Origin: Roseiarcus sp963794155 | GTDB taxonomy: Bacteria > Pseudomonadota > Alphaproteobacteria > Rhizobiales > Beijerinckiaceae | Assembly: GCA_963794155.1 (NCBI GenBank) | Contig: CAWCCX010000024.1 | Coordinates: 1 to 64,000 of the forward strand | Direction of reading: 5' to 3' | DNA: 64,000 bases | Part shown: positions 25,858 to 34,680 of the stretch, piece by piece | How positions within the stretch are numbered: the stretch's first letter is position 1 | Layout: every line of letters begins with the position of its first letter | The notes under the pieces: generated by a model | The model's database searches: none | What the model saw: only the letters and a program-made list of their open reading frames with translations | Told to the model about the DNA's origin: nothing | Position numbers and translations under genes: made by a program

Positions 25858-27846
25858 ATGCTCCTGTTCGCTCTCGCCTATAGCGGCGGGGTTCTGACGA
25901 TCGCCAGCCCTTGCATCCTGCCGGTCCTGCCGTTCGTTTTCGCTCGCGCGGACCAGCCGTTCCTTCGGCGTGGGCTGCCGATGCTGCTCGGAATGGCTGC
26001 AACCTTTGCGGTGATTGCGACGCTCGCGGCCGTCGGCGGCGGCTGGGCGGTGCAAGCGAATGAGTATGGCCGCTATGTGGCGATCGCCCTTCTGGCGGCC
26101 TTCGGCGTCACGCTCCTCTTTCCCGAATTGTCCGATCGGTTGACCCGGCCGCTGGTCGCGCTCGGCGGACGCTTGTCCGAATCCGCCGACCGGAACGAAC
26201 ATGCGGGCGGCGTCTGGCCGTCGCTGCTGCTCGGGGTCGCGACCGGCCTGCTCTGGGCGCCATGCGCCGGGCCGGTGCTTGGCCTCATCCTCACGGGCGC
26301 GGCGCTGCAGGGCGCGAACGTACAGACTACGCTTCTGTTGCTCGCCTATGCCGCCGGCGCAGCGACATCGCTGGCGCTGGCGCTACTCGTCGGCGGCCGG
26401 GTGTTCGCCGCGATGAAGCGGTCGCTCGGCGCGGGCGAATGGGTGCGGCGCGGTCTCGGCGCCGCGGTGCTGGTCGCGGTCGTGGCGATCGCCGTCGGCG
26501 TCGATACCGGCTTTTTGACCCAGGTCTCGCTCGCCAACACCGCCTCGCTCGAGCAGAGCCTCGTCGACCGCTTCCATCCGGCGGGCGGAAGAATCGACGC
26601 CAAGCCGTCGTCTTCGGTCGTTATGGCCGGCGGCGGCGCGATGATGGGCGCCAATCCGTCGATGGCGATGAGCGGCAATGCTCCGACGATGGCGATGAAC
26701 GGGACTCCGGCCGGCAAGGCGGACGCGGAGCCGTCGTCCTCGGTCGTGACGGCCGGCGGCGGGGCGATGATGAGCGCCAATCCTTCGATGGCGATGAGCG
26801 CCAATGCTCCGACGATGGCGATGAACGCCAATCCGGCGGCGATGATGAAGGCGGCGCCGGCCCCCGCGGCGGCGGCAAATCTGCCGGTCGAGGGCGCGTT
26901 GCCGTCGCTTTCCGGCGCCGTCGAGTGGCTGAACTCTCCGCCGCTCGCTGCCGAAGTCATTGAAAGGCAAGGTGGTGCTGGTCGACTTCTGGACCTATTC
27001 CTGCATCAACTGCCTGCGCTCGATCCCCTATGTCCGCGCCTGGGCGGAAAAGTACAAGGATCAAGGGCTGGTGGTGATCGGCGTGCACGCCCCGGAATTT
27101 CCGTTCGAGAAGTCGGTCGACAACGTCAAGCAGGCGGTCGCCAGGCTGAAGATCGATTATCCGGTCGCGATCGACAACGACTATGCAATCTGGCGCGCGT
27201 TCAGCAACGAATATTGGCCGGCGGACTATTTCATCGACGCCGAGGGCCGCATCCGCCACCATTATTTCGGCGAAGGCGACTACGCCGAGTCCGAGAAGAT
27301 CATTCAGCAGCTCCTGGCCGAAGCCGGCAAGGCGAGCCTGCCCGCCGGTGTCGTTTCCGTCAGCGCGACGGGCGCCGAGGCGGCTTCGGACGATGCCGAC
27401 GTCAAGTCGCCCGAGACTTATATCGGCTATGTCCGATCCGAGAATTTCGCGTCGCCGGGCGGCTCGGTCGGCGATGTCTCCCACGTCTATTCGCCGGGCG
27501 ATCTCAAGCTCAACGACTGGAGCCTCGCCGGCGACTGGACGGTCGGCGGCCAGTACGCGACGCTCAACAAGACGGATGGCGCGATCTCCTTTCGCTTCCA
27601 TGCCCGCGACCTTCATCTGGTGCTGGGTCCCGGCGCCGACGGCAAGCCGGTGCGGTTCCGGGTGACCATCGACGGCGCCGCGCCGGCCGGGAGTCGCGGC
27701 GCCGACGTCAATGCCGATGGCGAGGGCGTGGTGACCGACCATCGCCTCTACCAGCTCGTCCGGCAGAGCGGGCCGGTCATGGATCGCACCTTCACCATCC
27801 AGTTTCTCGACCCGATGTGCAGGCATACGCCTTCACATTCGGATGA
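25858..27846 (+). pseudogene. DipZ-like CcdA-thioredoxin fusion with two compensating frameshifts
   Basis: The N-terminal third (residues 1-220) is a CcdA/DsbD-type membrane domain with cysteines in SPCILPVLPF and WAPCAGPVLG. A methionine-rich linker follows. The thioredoxin-like domain has WTYSCINCLRS and a C-terminal beta-domain resembles that of mycobacterial DipZ. An extra G at 26956 throws the frame just before KGKVVLVDFWTYSC; the middle then reads in the next frame (to 27910 if uncorrected). Near 27812 one base is missing, which returns to the original frame for the expected ending DVQAYAFTFG at 27846. The family carries electrons from cytoplasmic thioredoxin to extracytoplasmic thiol enzymes, here most simply MsrA and MsrB. 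Two opposite single-base errors in a conserved gene suggest sequence error. Confidence 0.8.
26605..26838 (+). repeat. 126-bp tandem repeat coding a methionine-rich linker
   Basis: Two units start at 26605 and 26731, 126 bases (42 codons) apart, each beginning PSSSVV and containing AGGGAMM, ANPSMAMS and NAPTMAMN. Residues about 250-335 of the DipZ-like protein hold about fifteen methionines and no cysteine. It connects the membrane and thioredoxin domains, on the periplasmic side if topology follows DsbD. Confidence 0.85.
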
Positions 27847-28073
27847 GGAGCGCATGGCGCCAGGGCGCGCGGCAGCCGCTCGGTCGGAGATTCATCCCTT
27901 TATTTTGTAACAAGATCGCGTCCGAACGCGAACATGAGCGGCGAGGCGCCCAGGGTGGCAAAACTGTGATGACGCGGGGTCCGAGGCCATGACCCATTGT
28001 CGTCGCGGCGCCATAGTCCCCGCCTACCAGGCGGGCTCATAATTCGCTTCAGATTAGGAATGGAGCTCCGCCG

Positions 28074-28790
28074 ATGATCTCATCCTTCAGAACTGGCTTC
28101 GCTTTCCCAGGCCTGCTGCTCGCCGGGTTGCTCGCGGCCGCCGGCTTCGTCGCGACCCGATCGACGGCCGAGGAGGCGCGCGTCGTTCCCCCTCCGGCGG
28201 TCGACGAGCAGGCCGGCGGAAAGGCGTCGGAGATCGCGGTGGTCGCGGGCGGATGTTTCTGGGGCGTCCAAGGCGTTTTTCAGCATGTCGACGGTGTGAC
28301 GAGCGCGGTTTCCGGCTATGACGGCGGGGAGAAGGCGACCGCCCACTACGAAATGACCTCGAGCGGCCAGACCGGCCACGCCGAGTCGGTTCAGATCACC
28401 TTCGATCCGCGCAAGATCACCTTTGGCCGCATCCTGCAGATTTACTTTTCGGTCGCGCATGATCCGACCGAACTCAACCGGCAGGGCCCGGACGAAGGCA
28501 CGCAATACCGCTCGGCGATCTTCCCGATAAGCGACGAACAGGCGCGGGTGGCGAAGGCCTATATCACCCAGCTCGATTCAGCCCACGCGTTCGGCGCGCC
28601 GATCGTCACCACGATCGAGCCGGGGCGGACCTTCTACCCCGCCGAGGACTATCATCAGGACTTCCTGGCGCGAAATCCCGGCTATCCCTACATCGTCTTC
28701 AACGATCTGCCGAAACTCGCCAATCTCAAGCGGCTCTTTCCCACCGTCTACCGTCCCGACCCGGTGCTGGTCGGCGTCGGCCGCTCTTGA
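28074..28790 (+). CDS. msrA: Exported peptide-methionine (S)-S-oxide reductase
   Basis: 238 residues. An N-terminal hydrophobic segment (GLLLAGLLAAAGFVATRSTA) indicates export or membrane anchoring. The catalytic motif is GGCFWGVQ; FDPRKITFGRILQIYFSVAHDPTELNRQGPDEGTQYRS-type sequence is diagnostic. GCFWG holds the only cysteine in the protein, so there is no resolving cysteine and reduction must come from another protein. It lies 160 bp after the frameshifted DipZ-like gene. Confidence 0.93.
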   Translation: MISSFRTGFAFPGLLLAGLLAAAGFVATRSTAEEARVVPPPAVDEQAGGKASEIAVVAGGCFWGVQGVFQHVDGVTSAVSGYDGGEKATAHYEMTSSGQTGHAESVQITFDPRKITFGRILQIYFSVAHDPTELNRQGPDEGTQYRSAIFPISDEQARVAKAYITQLDSAHAFGAPIVTTIEPGRTFYPAEDYHQDFLARNPGYPYIVFNDLPKLANLKRLFPTVYRPDPVLVGVGRS

Positions 28791-28902
28791 AGGCTAGGCG
28801 GCAGGCGGCGCGACCGAGCGCGCCGGAGGCGCTGGGGGACCAAGGGCGTATTCTCGCGGGAGACCGTCAAATCGCCGGATACGCCGTCTGCCGTTCGCTT
28901 CC

Positions 28903-29382
28903 TCAGCCCTCAAGTTCTCCGATATGCTTTTGCGAGTATAGCGGCACGCCGAGCTGCTCGATCAGGGTGAGCTGCGCTTCGAGGAAATCGATGTGCTCTT
29001 CTTCGTCGGTGGTCAGCTGCTCAAACAGGTTCATGCTGACCCGATCGTTGGCTGTGTCGCAATATTGCGCCGCCTCGAGGTAGAGCGTCCGGGCGCTAAT
29101 TTCCGCCGCCAGATCGCATTCAATGATTTCCTTCACGTCTCTTCCGATCCGCAACTGATCGAGAGACTGCATGTTCGGCGCTCCGTCCAGGAACAGAATG
29201 CGCGCAACCAGTTTGTCCGCGTGCTGCATTTCCTCAATTGATTCTAAGCGCCACTTCTTTGCGAAGCCCCTGTAGCCCCAATTATCGAGAATCCGATAGT
29301 GCAGCCAATATTGATTGACCGCTGCAAGTTCGTGACGGAGCGCCTTGTTGAGATATTCGATGACTTGCTGATCGCCACGCAT
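28903..29382 (-). CDS. bfr: Bacterioferritin
   Basis: 159 residues, the standard length. Ferroxidase ligands are visible in RHELAAVNQYWLHYR (Glu), ESIEEMQHADKL (Glu, His) and TTDEEEHIDFLEAQL (Glu, His); the haem-ligand methionine is in ILFLDGAPNMQ. It stores iron and bridges haem at subunit interfaces. It is convergent with msrA, fitting an oxidative-stress neighbourhood, but need not be co-regulated. Confidence 0.95.
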   Translation of the reverse strand: MRGDQQVIEYLNKALRHELAAVNQYWLHYRILDNWGYRGFAKKWRLESIEEMQHADKLVARILFLDGAPNMQSLDQLRIGRDVKEIIECDLAAEISARTLYLEAAQYCDTANDRVSMNLFEQLTTDEEEHIDFLEAQLTLIEQLGVPLYSQKHIGELEG

Positions 29383-29591
29383 GATAACGCTCCAGGACGT
29401 CGCGGCGACTAAAGCCGCCCGATCGCCGTTTTGCCAAGAGAAGCAGACATTCCGTCGAAGAGCGCCCGCCCGCGAATTTCGCTCATTCCTGCGTTTGTGA
29501 CAAGGCTATGCGCGTTCTGGTCGTGGGCCAGTCTGAAGTGCCCGGTCCATTTGTTGTGGAAACGGGACGGCGAATGGCGCATAGTGCGATC

Positions 29592-29786
29592 ATGCGGGAA
29601 ATCGAGCCCTATAGTGTTCGAGTCAGAGAGGACGCAAATCGCCCTGGTCGGTATCGATGGGAAGTTTTTGAAACCGAGCGGCTCCGCGACACGTCGATGT
29701 TCAGCTTTGCAACAAGACGCGAAGCCCAGACCGATGCCGACAAGTTTGTCGTAAAGCTCCGCGCGACCTGGCAGAAAATCGATTGA
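29592..29786 (+). CDS. Small conserved protein, paralogue of the one at 34262-34456
   Basis: 64 residues from ATG 29592 (MREIEPYSVRVRED). An upstream in-frame ATG at 29508 is less likely, because the 64-residue form matches the second copy end to end. Shared pattern: I-x-P-(Y/F)-(S/T), ED, RYRW-x-V, then S(F/Y)ATR-x-EA and a final charged helix. No signal or membrane segment is visible. I do not recognise the family; the pattern is reminiscent of small soluble alpha/beta proteins. Confidence 0.6.
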   Translation: MREIEPYSVRVREDANRPGRYRWEVFETERLRDTSMFSFATRREAQTDADKFVVKLRATWQKID

Positions 29787-29917
29787 GCACGCATCCCAAA
29801 CGCCCGCGCGATCCAATGGCCGGCGGCGCCTGAGGGCCAGCGGCGTTACTCACCGGCCGAATGCACTGGCGCTATCAAGACGCCCCTCCGGGGCGATCCT
29901 GACATGGGCTCGGCATT

Positions 29918-30268
29918 TCAACCGCCCGGCGCGTATCGCGCGTCCACGTAAACCCAGGCATGAAGGCCCGAGGCGAGGACCACGGCGATCCGCTTGTACG
30001 CGGCGACCTCATACTCATCCGCGGCGGCAAGCTCGACATCGGTAATTTCGAACACGGTTCCGTCGATCCGGTCGCTGCTCCGGCCGGTAAATTTGACGAT
30101 CGGATGATGAGTCTTGCCGCTTTTGGCGATGACATCCTCGTCTTCGATCAGCACCAGCGACTGCTCGAAGTTCTCCAGCTGGTCCGATCGGCCGGTCAGC
30201 GTCCTGCCGAAAGTCGACAATTGCACATCCTCTTGCTGAAGCGTGCCGTATGAAAAAAGAAAGGGCAT
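29918..30268 (-). CDS. Gamma-glutamylcyclotransferase/AIG2-like family protein
   Basis: 116 residues from ATG 30268 (MPFLFSYGTLQQEDVQ). The SYGTL motif at the N-terminus is the substrate-binding loop of the GGCT/AIG2 fold. The acidic residue of DEYEVAAYKRIAVVLASG lies where the catalytic glutamate is expected. Members act on gamma-glutamyl amines or glutathione-related substrates; the exact substrate is unknown. It stands alone. Confidence 0.8.
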   Translation of the reverse strand: MPFLFSYGTLQQEDVQLSTFGRTLTGRSDQLENFEQSLVLIEDEDVIAKSGKTHHPIVKFTGRSSDRIDGTVFEITDVELAAADEYEVAAYKRIAVVLASGLHAWVYVDARYAPGG

Positions 30269-30479
30269 CAGGCCGGTCTCATCGCCCACAGCAGTCTGCA
30301 CTTTGGTAGAATCGACCGCCGGTTCGCAATTAGGCTGCTCCAGGCGGCGCGGCTCGCGCCGCGGCCGGCGCAGAGGAGCCCTGCGCCGGCCGGGGGCGGA
30401 GCCTGCCCAACAGACGGCTGTCGCCGACCAAGGGGGCCACGCCTCAGGCTCGCCAGCATCCCGTAACGCCGTCCCGCCG

Positions 30480-32315
30480 TCACGCCGCGCGTGCGTCCAA
30501 AAACCCGCCGGACTGACGACGCCAGAGCGCCGCGTAGATCCCGCCGCGCGCCAGCAACTCCTGATGCGTTCCGGTCTCCGGGATATCGCCGTCCTCGAGT
30601 ACGATCAGCCGGTCCATCGCCGCTATGGTCGAGAGGCGATGGGCGATGGCGATCACCGTCTTGCCGTGCATGAGCGTCTGGAAATTCTCCTGGATCGCCG
30701 CCTCGACCTCGGAATCCAATGCCGAGGTCGCCTCGTCGAGCACGAGAATTGGCGCGTTCTTGAGCAGGACGCGCGCGATAGCGATGCGTTGGCGCTGGCC
30801 TCCGGACAGTTTGACTCCGCGCTCGCCGACGAGCGTGTCGTATCCTTTTCGCCCGTCCGGATCGGTCAGGCCCATCACGAAGTCGTGCGCGCGCGCCTGT
30901 TGCGCCGCCGTGACCATCGCTTCAACGGTTGCGTCGGGCCGGCCGTAGAGGATGTTCTCGCCGATCGAACGATGCAGCAAGGACGTGTCCTGCGTGACCA
31001 TGCCGATTTGCCGGCGCAAGCTGTCCTGGGTCGTCGCGGCGATGTCCTGCCCGTCGATCAGGATGCGCCCGCCCTCGACGTCGTAGAAACGCAGCAGCAG
31101 ATTGACCAGCGTCGACTTGCCGGCGCCTGACCGCCCGACCAGTCCCACCTTTTCGCCCGGCGCGATCGTGAACGAAAGGTCGTCGATCACCCCGCCGGCC
31201 TTGCCATAGTGGAATCGCACGTTCTCGAACCGAATGGCGCCCCTCGGCACGGTGAGCGTCCGCGCGTCCGCGCGGTCGACCAGCGCTCGCGGACGCGCGA
31301 TCGTCCGCATGCCCTCCTGGACCTGGCCGATGTTGTCAAAGATGCCGATTGAGGTCCACATCACCCAGCCCGACATGAGGGCCACTCGCAGCGCGAGCCC
31401 GGTCGCGACGGCGATGTCTCCGAGGGAGACGGCGCTTTGCGCCCAGAGCCAGACAGCGATAGCGCCGACGCTGACCAGAAGCACGCTGTTGCTGACCGAA
31501 ACCGTCAGGTTCAGAAGTGTGATCAGCCGGGTCTGGCGATGAAACGCCTCGGTGTGATCGGCGAGCGCCTCGCGAGCGTGTTCGTCCTCGCGCTCGAGGT
31601 GAGCAAACAGCTTAACCGTTTGAATGTTGGTGTAGCTGTCAACGACGCGCCCCGTCACCGTCGCGCGCATGTGGGCGAGCGCTTCCGATCGACGCCGTAT
31701 TCGCGGCACGAAATACGACAGCGCCAGCACGTAGACGACCATCCATAGCGTCAAAGGGCAAGCGAGACGCCAATCGGTCCGCACGAAGATAACGAGCGCG
31801 CTGAAAGCGAATACCGTCACGAACCACAGCGCGTCGATGATCTGCACCACCGAGTCGCGCAGCGACGCCGCCGCCTGCACGATGTTGGAGGCGATTCGGC
31901 CGGCGAAGTCGTTGGCGAAATAGCTGACCGACTGCCGTAAGACGTAGCGATGCGTCTGCCAGCGGATGAGATTCGTCATCCCCGGCGCGATCGCCTGCTG
32001 GACGATAAGGTCGTGGGTAAAGCTCGCCATCGGACGGCCGATGAGGATCAAGAGCGCCATCGCCAGGAACTCGCCGCCGTGGTCCTGGAGCACCTTATCT
32101 GGGCTGGTCGAACGCAGGAGATCGACCAGCGCGCCGATGAAGCGCAGGATCATGACTTCGATCAGCGACACGATCAGGCTGATCGTCATCAACGCAGCAA
32201 GATAGGGCCAGATCTGCAGGCAATAACGCCCGTAGTAGCCGATCAGGCTCGCCGGCGGCGTGCTGTCATCGTGATCGCGAAACGGATCGATGCGGGTCTC
32301 GAAGAACCGGAACAT
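30480..32315 (-). CDS. ABC exporter, fused membrane and ATPase domains
   Basis: 611 residues from ATG 32315; a TTG ten codons further upstream is an alternative. Six transmembrane segments fill residues 30-330. The nucleotide-binding domain has Walker A GRSGAGKST, signature LSGGQRQRIAIARVLLKN and Walker B ILVLDEATSALD, followed by IAHRLSTI. It is a half transporter of the MsbA/multidrug type, acting as a dimer in the inner membrane. It stands alone, so substrate is unknown. Confidence 0.9.
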   Translation of the reverse strand: MFRFFETRIDPFRDHDDSTPPASLIGYYGRYCLQIWPYLAALMTISLIVSLIEVMILRFIGALVDLLRSTSPDKVLQDHGGEFLAMALLILIGRPMASFTHDLIVQQAIAPGMTNLIRWQTHRYVLRQSVSYFANDFAGRIASNIVQAAASLRDSVVQIIDALWFVTVFAFSALVIFVRTDWRLACPLTLWMVVYVLALSYFVPRIRRRSEALAHMRATVTGRVVDSYTNIQTVKLFAHLEREDEHAREALADHTEAFHRQTRLITLLNLTVSVSNSVLLVSVGAIAVWLWAQSAVSLGDIAVATGLALRVALMSGWVMWTSIGIFDNIGQVQEGMRTIARPRALVDRADARTLTVPRGAIRFENVRFHYGKAGGVIDDLSFTIAPGEKVGLVGRSGAGKSTLVNLLLRFYDVEGGRILIDGQDIAATTQDSLRRQIGMVTQDTSLLHRSIGENILYGRPDATVEAMVTAAQQARAHDFVMGLTDPDGRKGYDTLVGERGVKLSGGQRQRIAIARVLLKNAPILVLDEATSALDSEVEAAIQENFQTLMHGKTVIAIAHRLSTIAAMDRLIVLEDGDIPETGTHQELLARGGIYAALWRRQSGGFLDARAA

Positions 32316-32855
32316 GGGCTGGTTTCCACCGGGAATCGCGGCCAAAGCCAGATTCGGAAGCGACGCCGGACGCGCCGCCGAAAGCGGCCGAGCGGCTGGC
32401 GAAACGAGAAAAAGGATACGACTAGGGGTGCGGCCTTAGCCGCGGACGCATCGGCGTAGGGTTACGCGGCACTCACCAGGAGAACCGGGTTCGCCGCGAA
32501 TGCATCACGCCTCGGAGCGGACAACGGGTTCGGGAGCCGACGGAGTCCAGATGTCGTTGAATCGAATTCATTCCGGCTCCCTCATGTTCGCGCCGACACA
32601 ATCTCGCGGGCCTGAAATCCTCGCGAGAGATGCGCAAATACACGAGTTGACAGTCGAAATCAGCTCAAAAGTGGTTGTGCAAAGCGAATTCTCGCAAAGG
32701 TGTTGCGCGCCGGTGACAGTCGCCGCCGCGATGAACCGTTGCGAGGAATGAAAACAACTCAGAGCATGGCGCGCTTTCGCGTCTCTCTATCGATCGCAAG
32801 CCATGTCTCGAGTCCTTGGGAAGCAAGGGTCGCGCGAGATCGAGCGCAAATCCAA
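32316..32855. other. 540-bp gap without a supported gene
   Basis: An 83-codon frame at 32500-32751 on the plus strand has no family features and no clear ribosome-binding site. The gap probably holds the exporter promoter at its left end. I see no RNA gene or repeat here. Confidence 0.4.
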
Positions 32856-33866
32856 TCAATAGACCGGACCCATCGATAGGATCTCTCGATCGGAAGCCAG
32901 GCCGGACCCGTCGGATTGCGATGTCATCCGTGCTCGCTCGATCAGCAATTGCGCGGCGACCGCGGCGGCGATCACGGCGGGTTCTTTGCCCTCGACGCCG
33001 GGCAGGCCGATCGGGCAGACGAGACGCATGAGAGCATCCTCTGAAAGACCGGCGGCGCGCATTTGGCTTAAGAAGCGCGCGCGTTTGGTCGCCGATCCGA
33101 TAAGGCCAACGAAGGCAAAGCGCTGTTGGGCCAGCGCGTGGCTGACGATATCAAGGTCGAGCGGATGCGAATGGGTCATAACGAGGACTTGCGAACGGTC
33201 TTGCGCGGCAGTCAGCTCTTGCGCAGGATCTTGGGCGTGGACCATCACGACGTTGGCGGGCGCGCGGCCTGGGAATGCTTCGCGCCGTGGGTCGATCCAG
33301 CGCGTCTTGAATGGCAAAGGGGCCAACGCAAGGATCAACGCACGCCCAACATGCCCGGCGCCAAACAGATAGACAGGCGTCCGCGCATCGCAGAAGCGCT
33401 CGCGCAGACCACCGTCGGCCAGGAGTTCGATTTCTGCTCCCTCGCCGCCCGGCCAAGTCCGGATTGACCTCGCCAGCCTGCCATCGCCTGTCAAATGCGC
33501 TTCGGAGACAAAAGAACCGGCGCGCTCGGCGGCAGCGAGCGCCGCCAAATCGCTTGCGTCGCGCGCGTCGAATGTTTCGATCAGCCATTGCACTCGGCCG
33601 CCGCAACATTGCGCGAGATCAGGACCGAGCGACACTGTGCGGCGCAACGCAGCTCCACGGCCCGCAATAAGCGCAAGCCGGGCGCCCTCCAAAGCTTCCC
33701 ATTCGAGGGCGCCGCCGCCGATCGTACCGTTGAAGGCGCCGGACGGGCGGACCACCATTCTTGCGCCGCTCGCGCGCGGGCTCGACCCTTCGGATTTGAC
33801 GAGGGTGACGAGGGCGCCAGCTCCTTCGACCTCAAGCGCCTCGATCAGACAATGAAAAACCTGCAT
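32856..33866 (-). CDS. xdhC: XdhC/CoxI family molybdoenzyme accessory protein
   Basis: 336 residues from ATG 33866 (MQVFHCLIEALEVEG); the frame continues upstream to 33935. The XdhC N-terminal domain has LVTLVKSEGSSPRASGARMVV and TIGGGALEWEAL; QCCGGRVQW carries the conserved cysteine pair. The C-terminal Rossmann domain starts VYLFGAGHVGRALI. Family members hold molybdenum cofactor and insert it, sulfurated, into xanthine dehydrogenase. No xdhA or xdhB gene is adjacent, so the client enzyme must be encoded elsewhere. Confidence 0.88.
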   Translation of the reverse strand: MQVFHCLIEALEVEGAGALVTLVKSEGSSPRASGARMVVRPSGAFNGTIGGGALEWEALEGARLALIAGRGAALRRTVSLGPDLAQCCGGRVQWLIETFDARDASDLAALAAAERAGSFVSEAHLTGDGRLARSIRTWPGGEGAEIELLADGGLRERFCDARTPVYLFGAGHVGRALILALAPLPFKTRWIDPRREAFPGRAPANVVMVHAQDPAQELTAAQDRSQVLVMTHSHPLDLDIVSHALAQQRFAFVGLIGSATKRARFLSQMRAAGLSEDALMRLVCPIGLPGVEGKEPAVIAAAVAAQLLIERARMTSQSDGSGLASDREILSMGPVY

Positions 33867-34261
33867 GGCGCGCGTGGCTGCGTAGTTTGTTCGCCCCATA
33901 TCTCGCGAGTTCGGCGCGATGGCGGGGCGTCTCATCAGAGACGATCGTCCTGAGGCCCCATTGGTTCGCCTGGCTGCGATCGATAAGCGAAATCCGCCTG
34001 TCCGAGGCGGCGACGCGAAATATACGCTATCGACTTTTCGAAGGATACAATTACCGGGAACGATCGAGTAAATCCTAAGGCGGCTAGCTCGCCCACTGCG
34101 GACAGAGCCCCGCGCGAGTCAGCCCCGACAGTCAGCATTCCCAACCGCATTCGCTGAGGCGCCAAGCGTTGCGACGCCGCTATCGGACTCGTCGGTAGTC
34201 TCAGTCGAAAAAAACCATCGTTCCTCTAACGCAGGTAATGCGGGACGCCTGGGTGGATTTG

Positions 34262-34456
34262 TCATTCTCCATTCCGCCAATGTTCTACGCGCCTTGACAC
34301 GGCCTTGCCGGCCTCTTTCTCAGCTTCCAGTCGGGTCGCGTATGAGTGTGGCGATCGCACGTGAATTTGGATTCCTTCGCAGACCGTCCAGCGATATCGC
34401 GACTCTCGTAACGGGTCCTCCTGAATACTGAAGGTAAACGGGTGAATTTCGAGCAT
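34262..34456 (-). CDS. Small conserved protein, paralogue of the one at 29592-29786
   Basis: 64 residues (MLEIHPFTFSIQEDPLRESR). It aligns over its whole length with the 64-residue product at 29592 and keeps EDxxRxxRYRWxVxE and SYATRxEA. The conservation between two copies 4.5 kb apart, in a gap otherwise without genes, supports both as real. Function unknown. Confidence 0.6.
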   Translation of the reverse strand: MLEIHPFTFSIQEDPLRESRYRWTVCEGIQIHVRSPHSYATRLEAEKEAGKAVSRRVEHWRNGE

Positions 34457-34680
34457 GACGCCAATATGGGGCGCGCCGGGCGAGAGCGCTAGCGGAAAAG
34501 GCGGCCGCCTTATTCAAACCGGCCTACTACCCCCGCTTCGCCCGCGTTGACAGCGGCGCAAGCCGAGCAGGCCGTTGGCGCTCGGGCGGCCCAAATCATC
34601 GCGAGCATCTTGGCAACGGTCTTGCATGCCTAAGAGGCGACGACCGGGAGCGCTCGCGCGGCTTCCGCGAGCCCTCTGGC

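Noticed and set aside
26950..27815. Programmed frameshifting in the DipZ-like gene
   Set aside because: No slippery run or stem is present at 26956, and a second opposite shift near 27812 would be needed. Sequence error or mutation is simpler.
32500..32751. An 83-codon frame between the ABC exporter and xdhC
   Set aside because: No motif, second copy or start signal supports it.
32856..33866. A xanthine dehydrogenase operon around xdhC
   Set aside because: No xdhA- or xdhB-like sequence lies on either side; the gene is an orphan in this window.
33935..34165. A 76-codon minus-strand frame upstream of xdhC
   Set aside because: No family features and no ribosome-binding site; left as noncoding.
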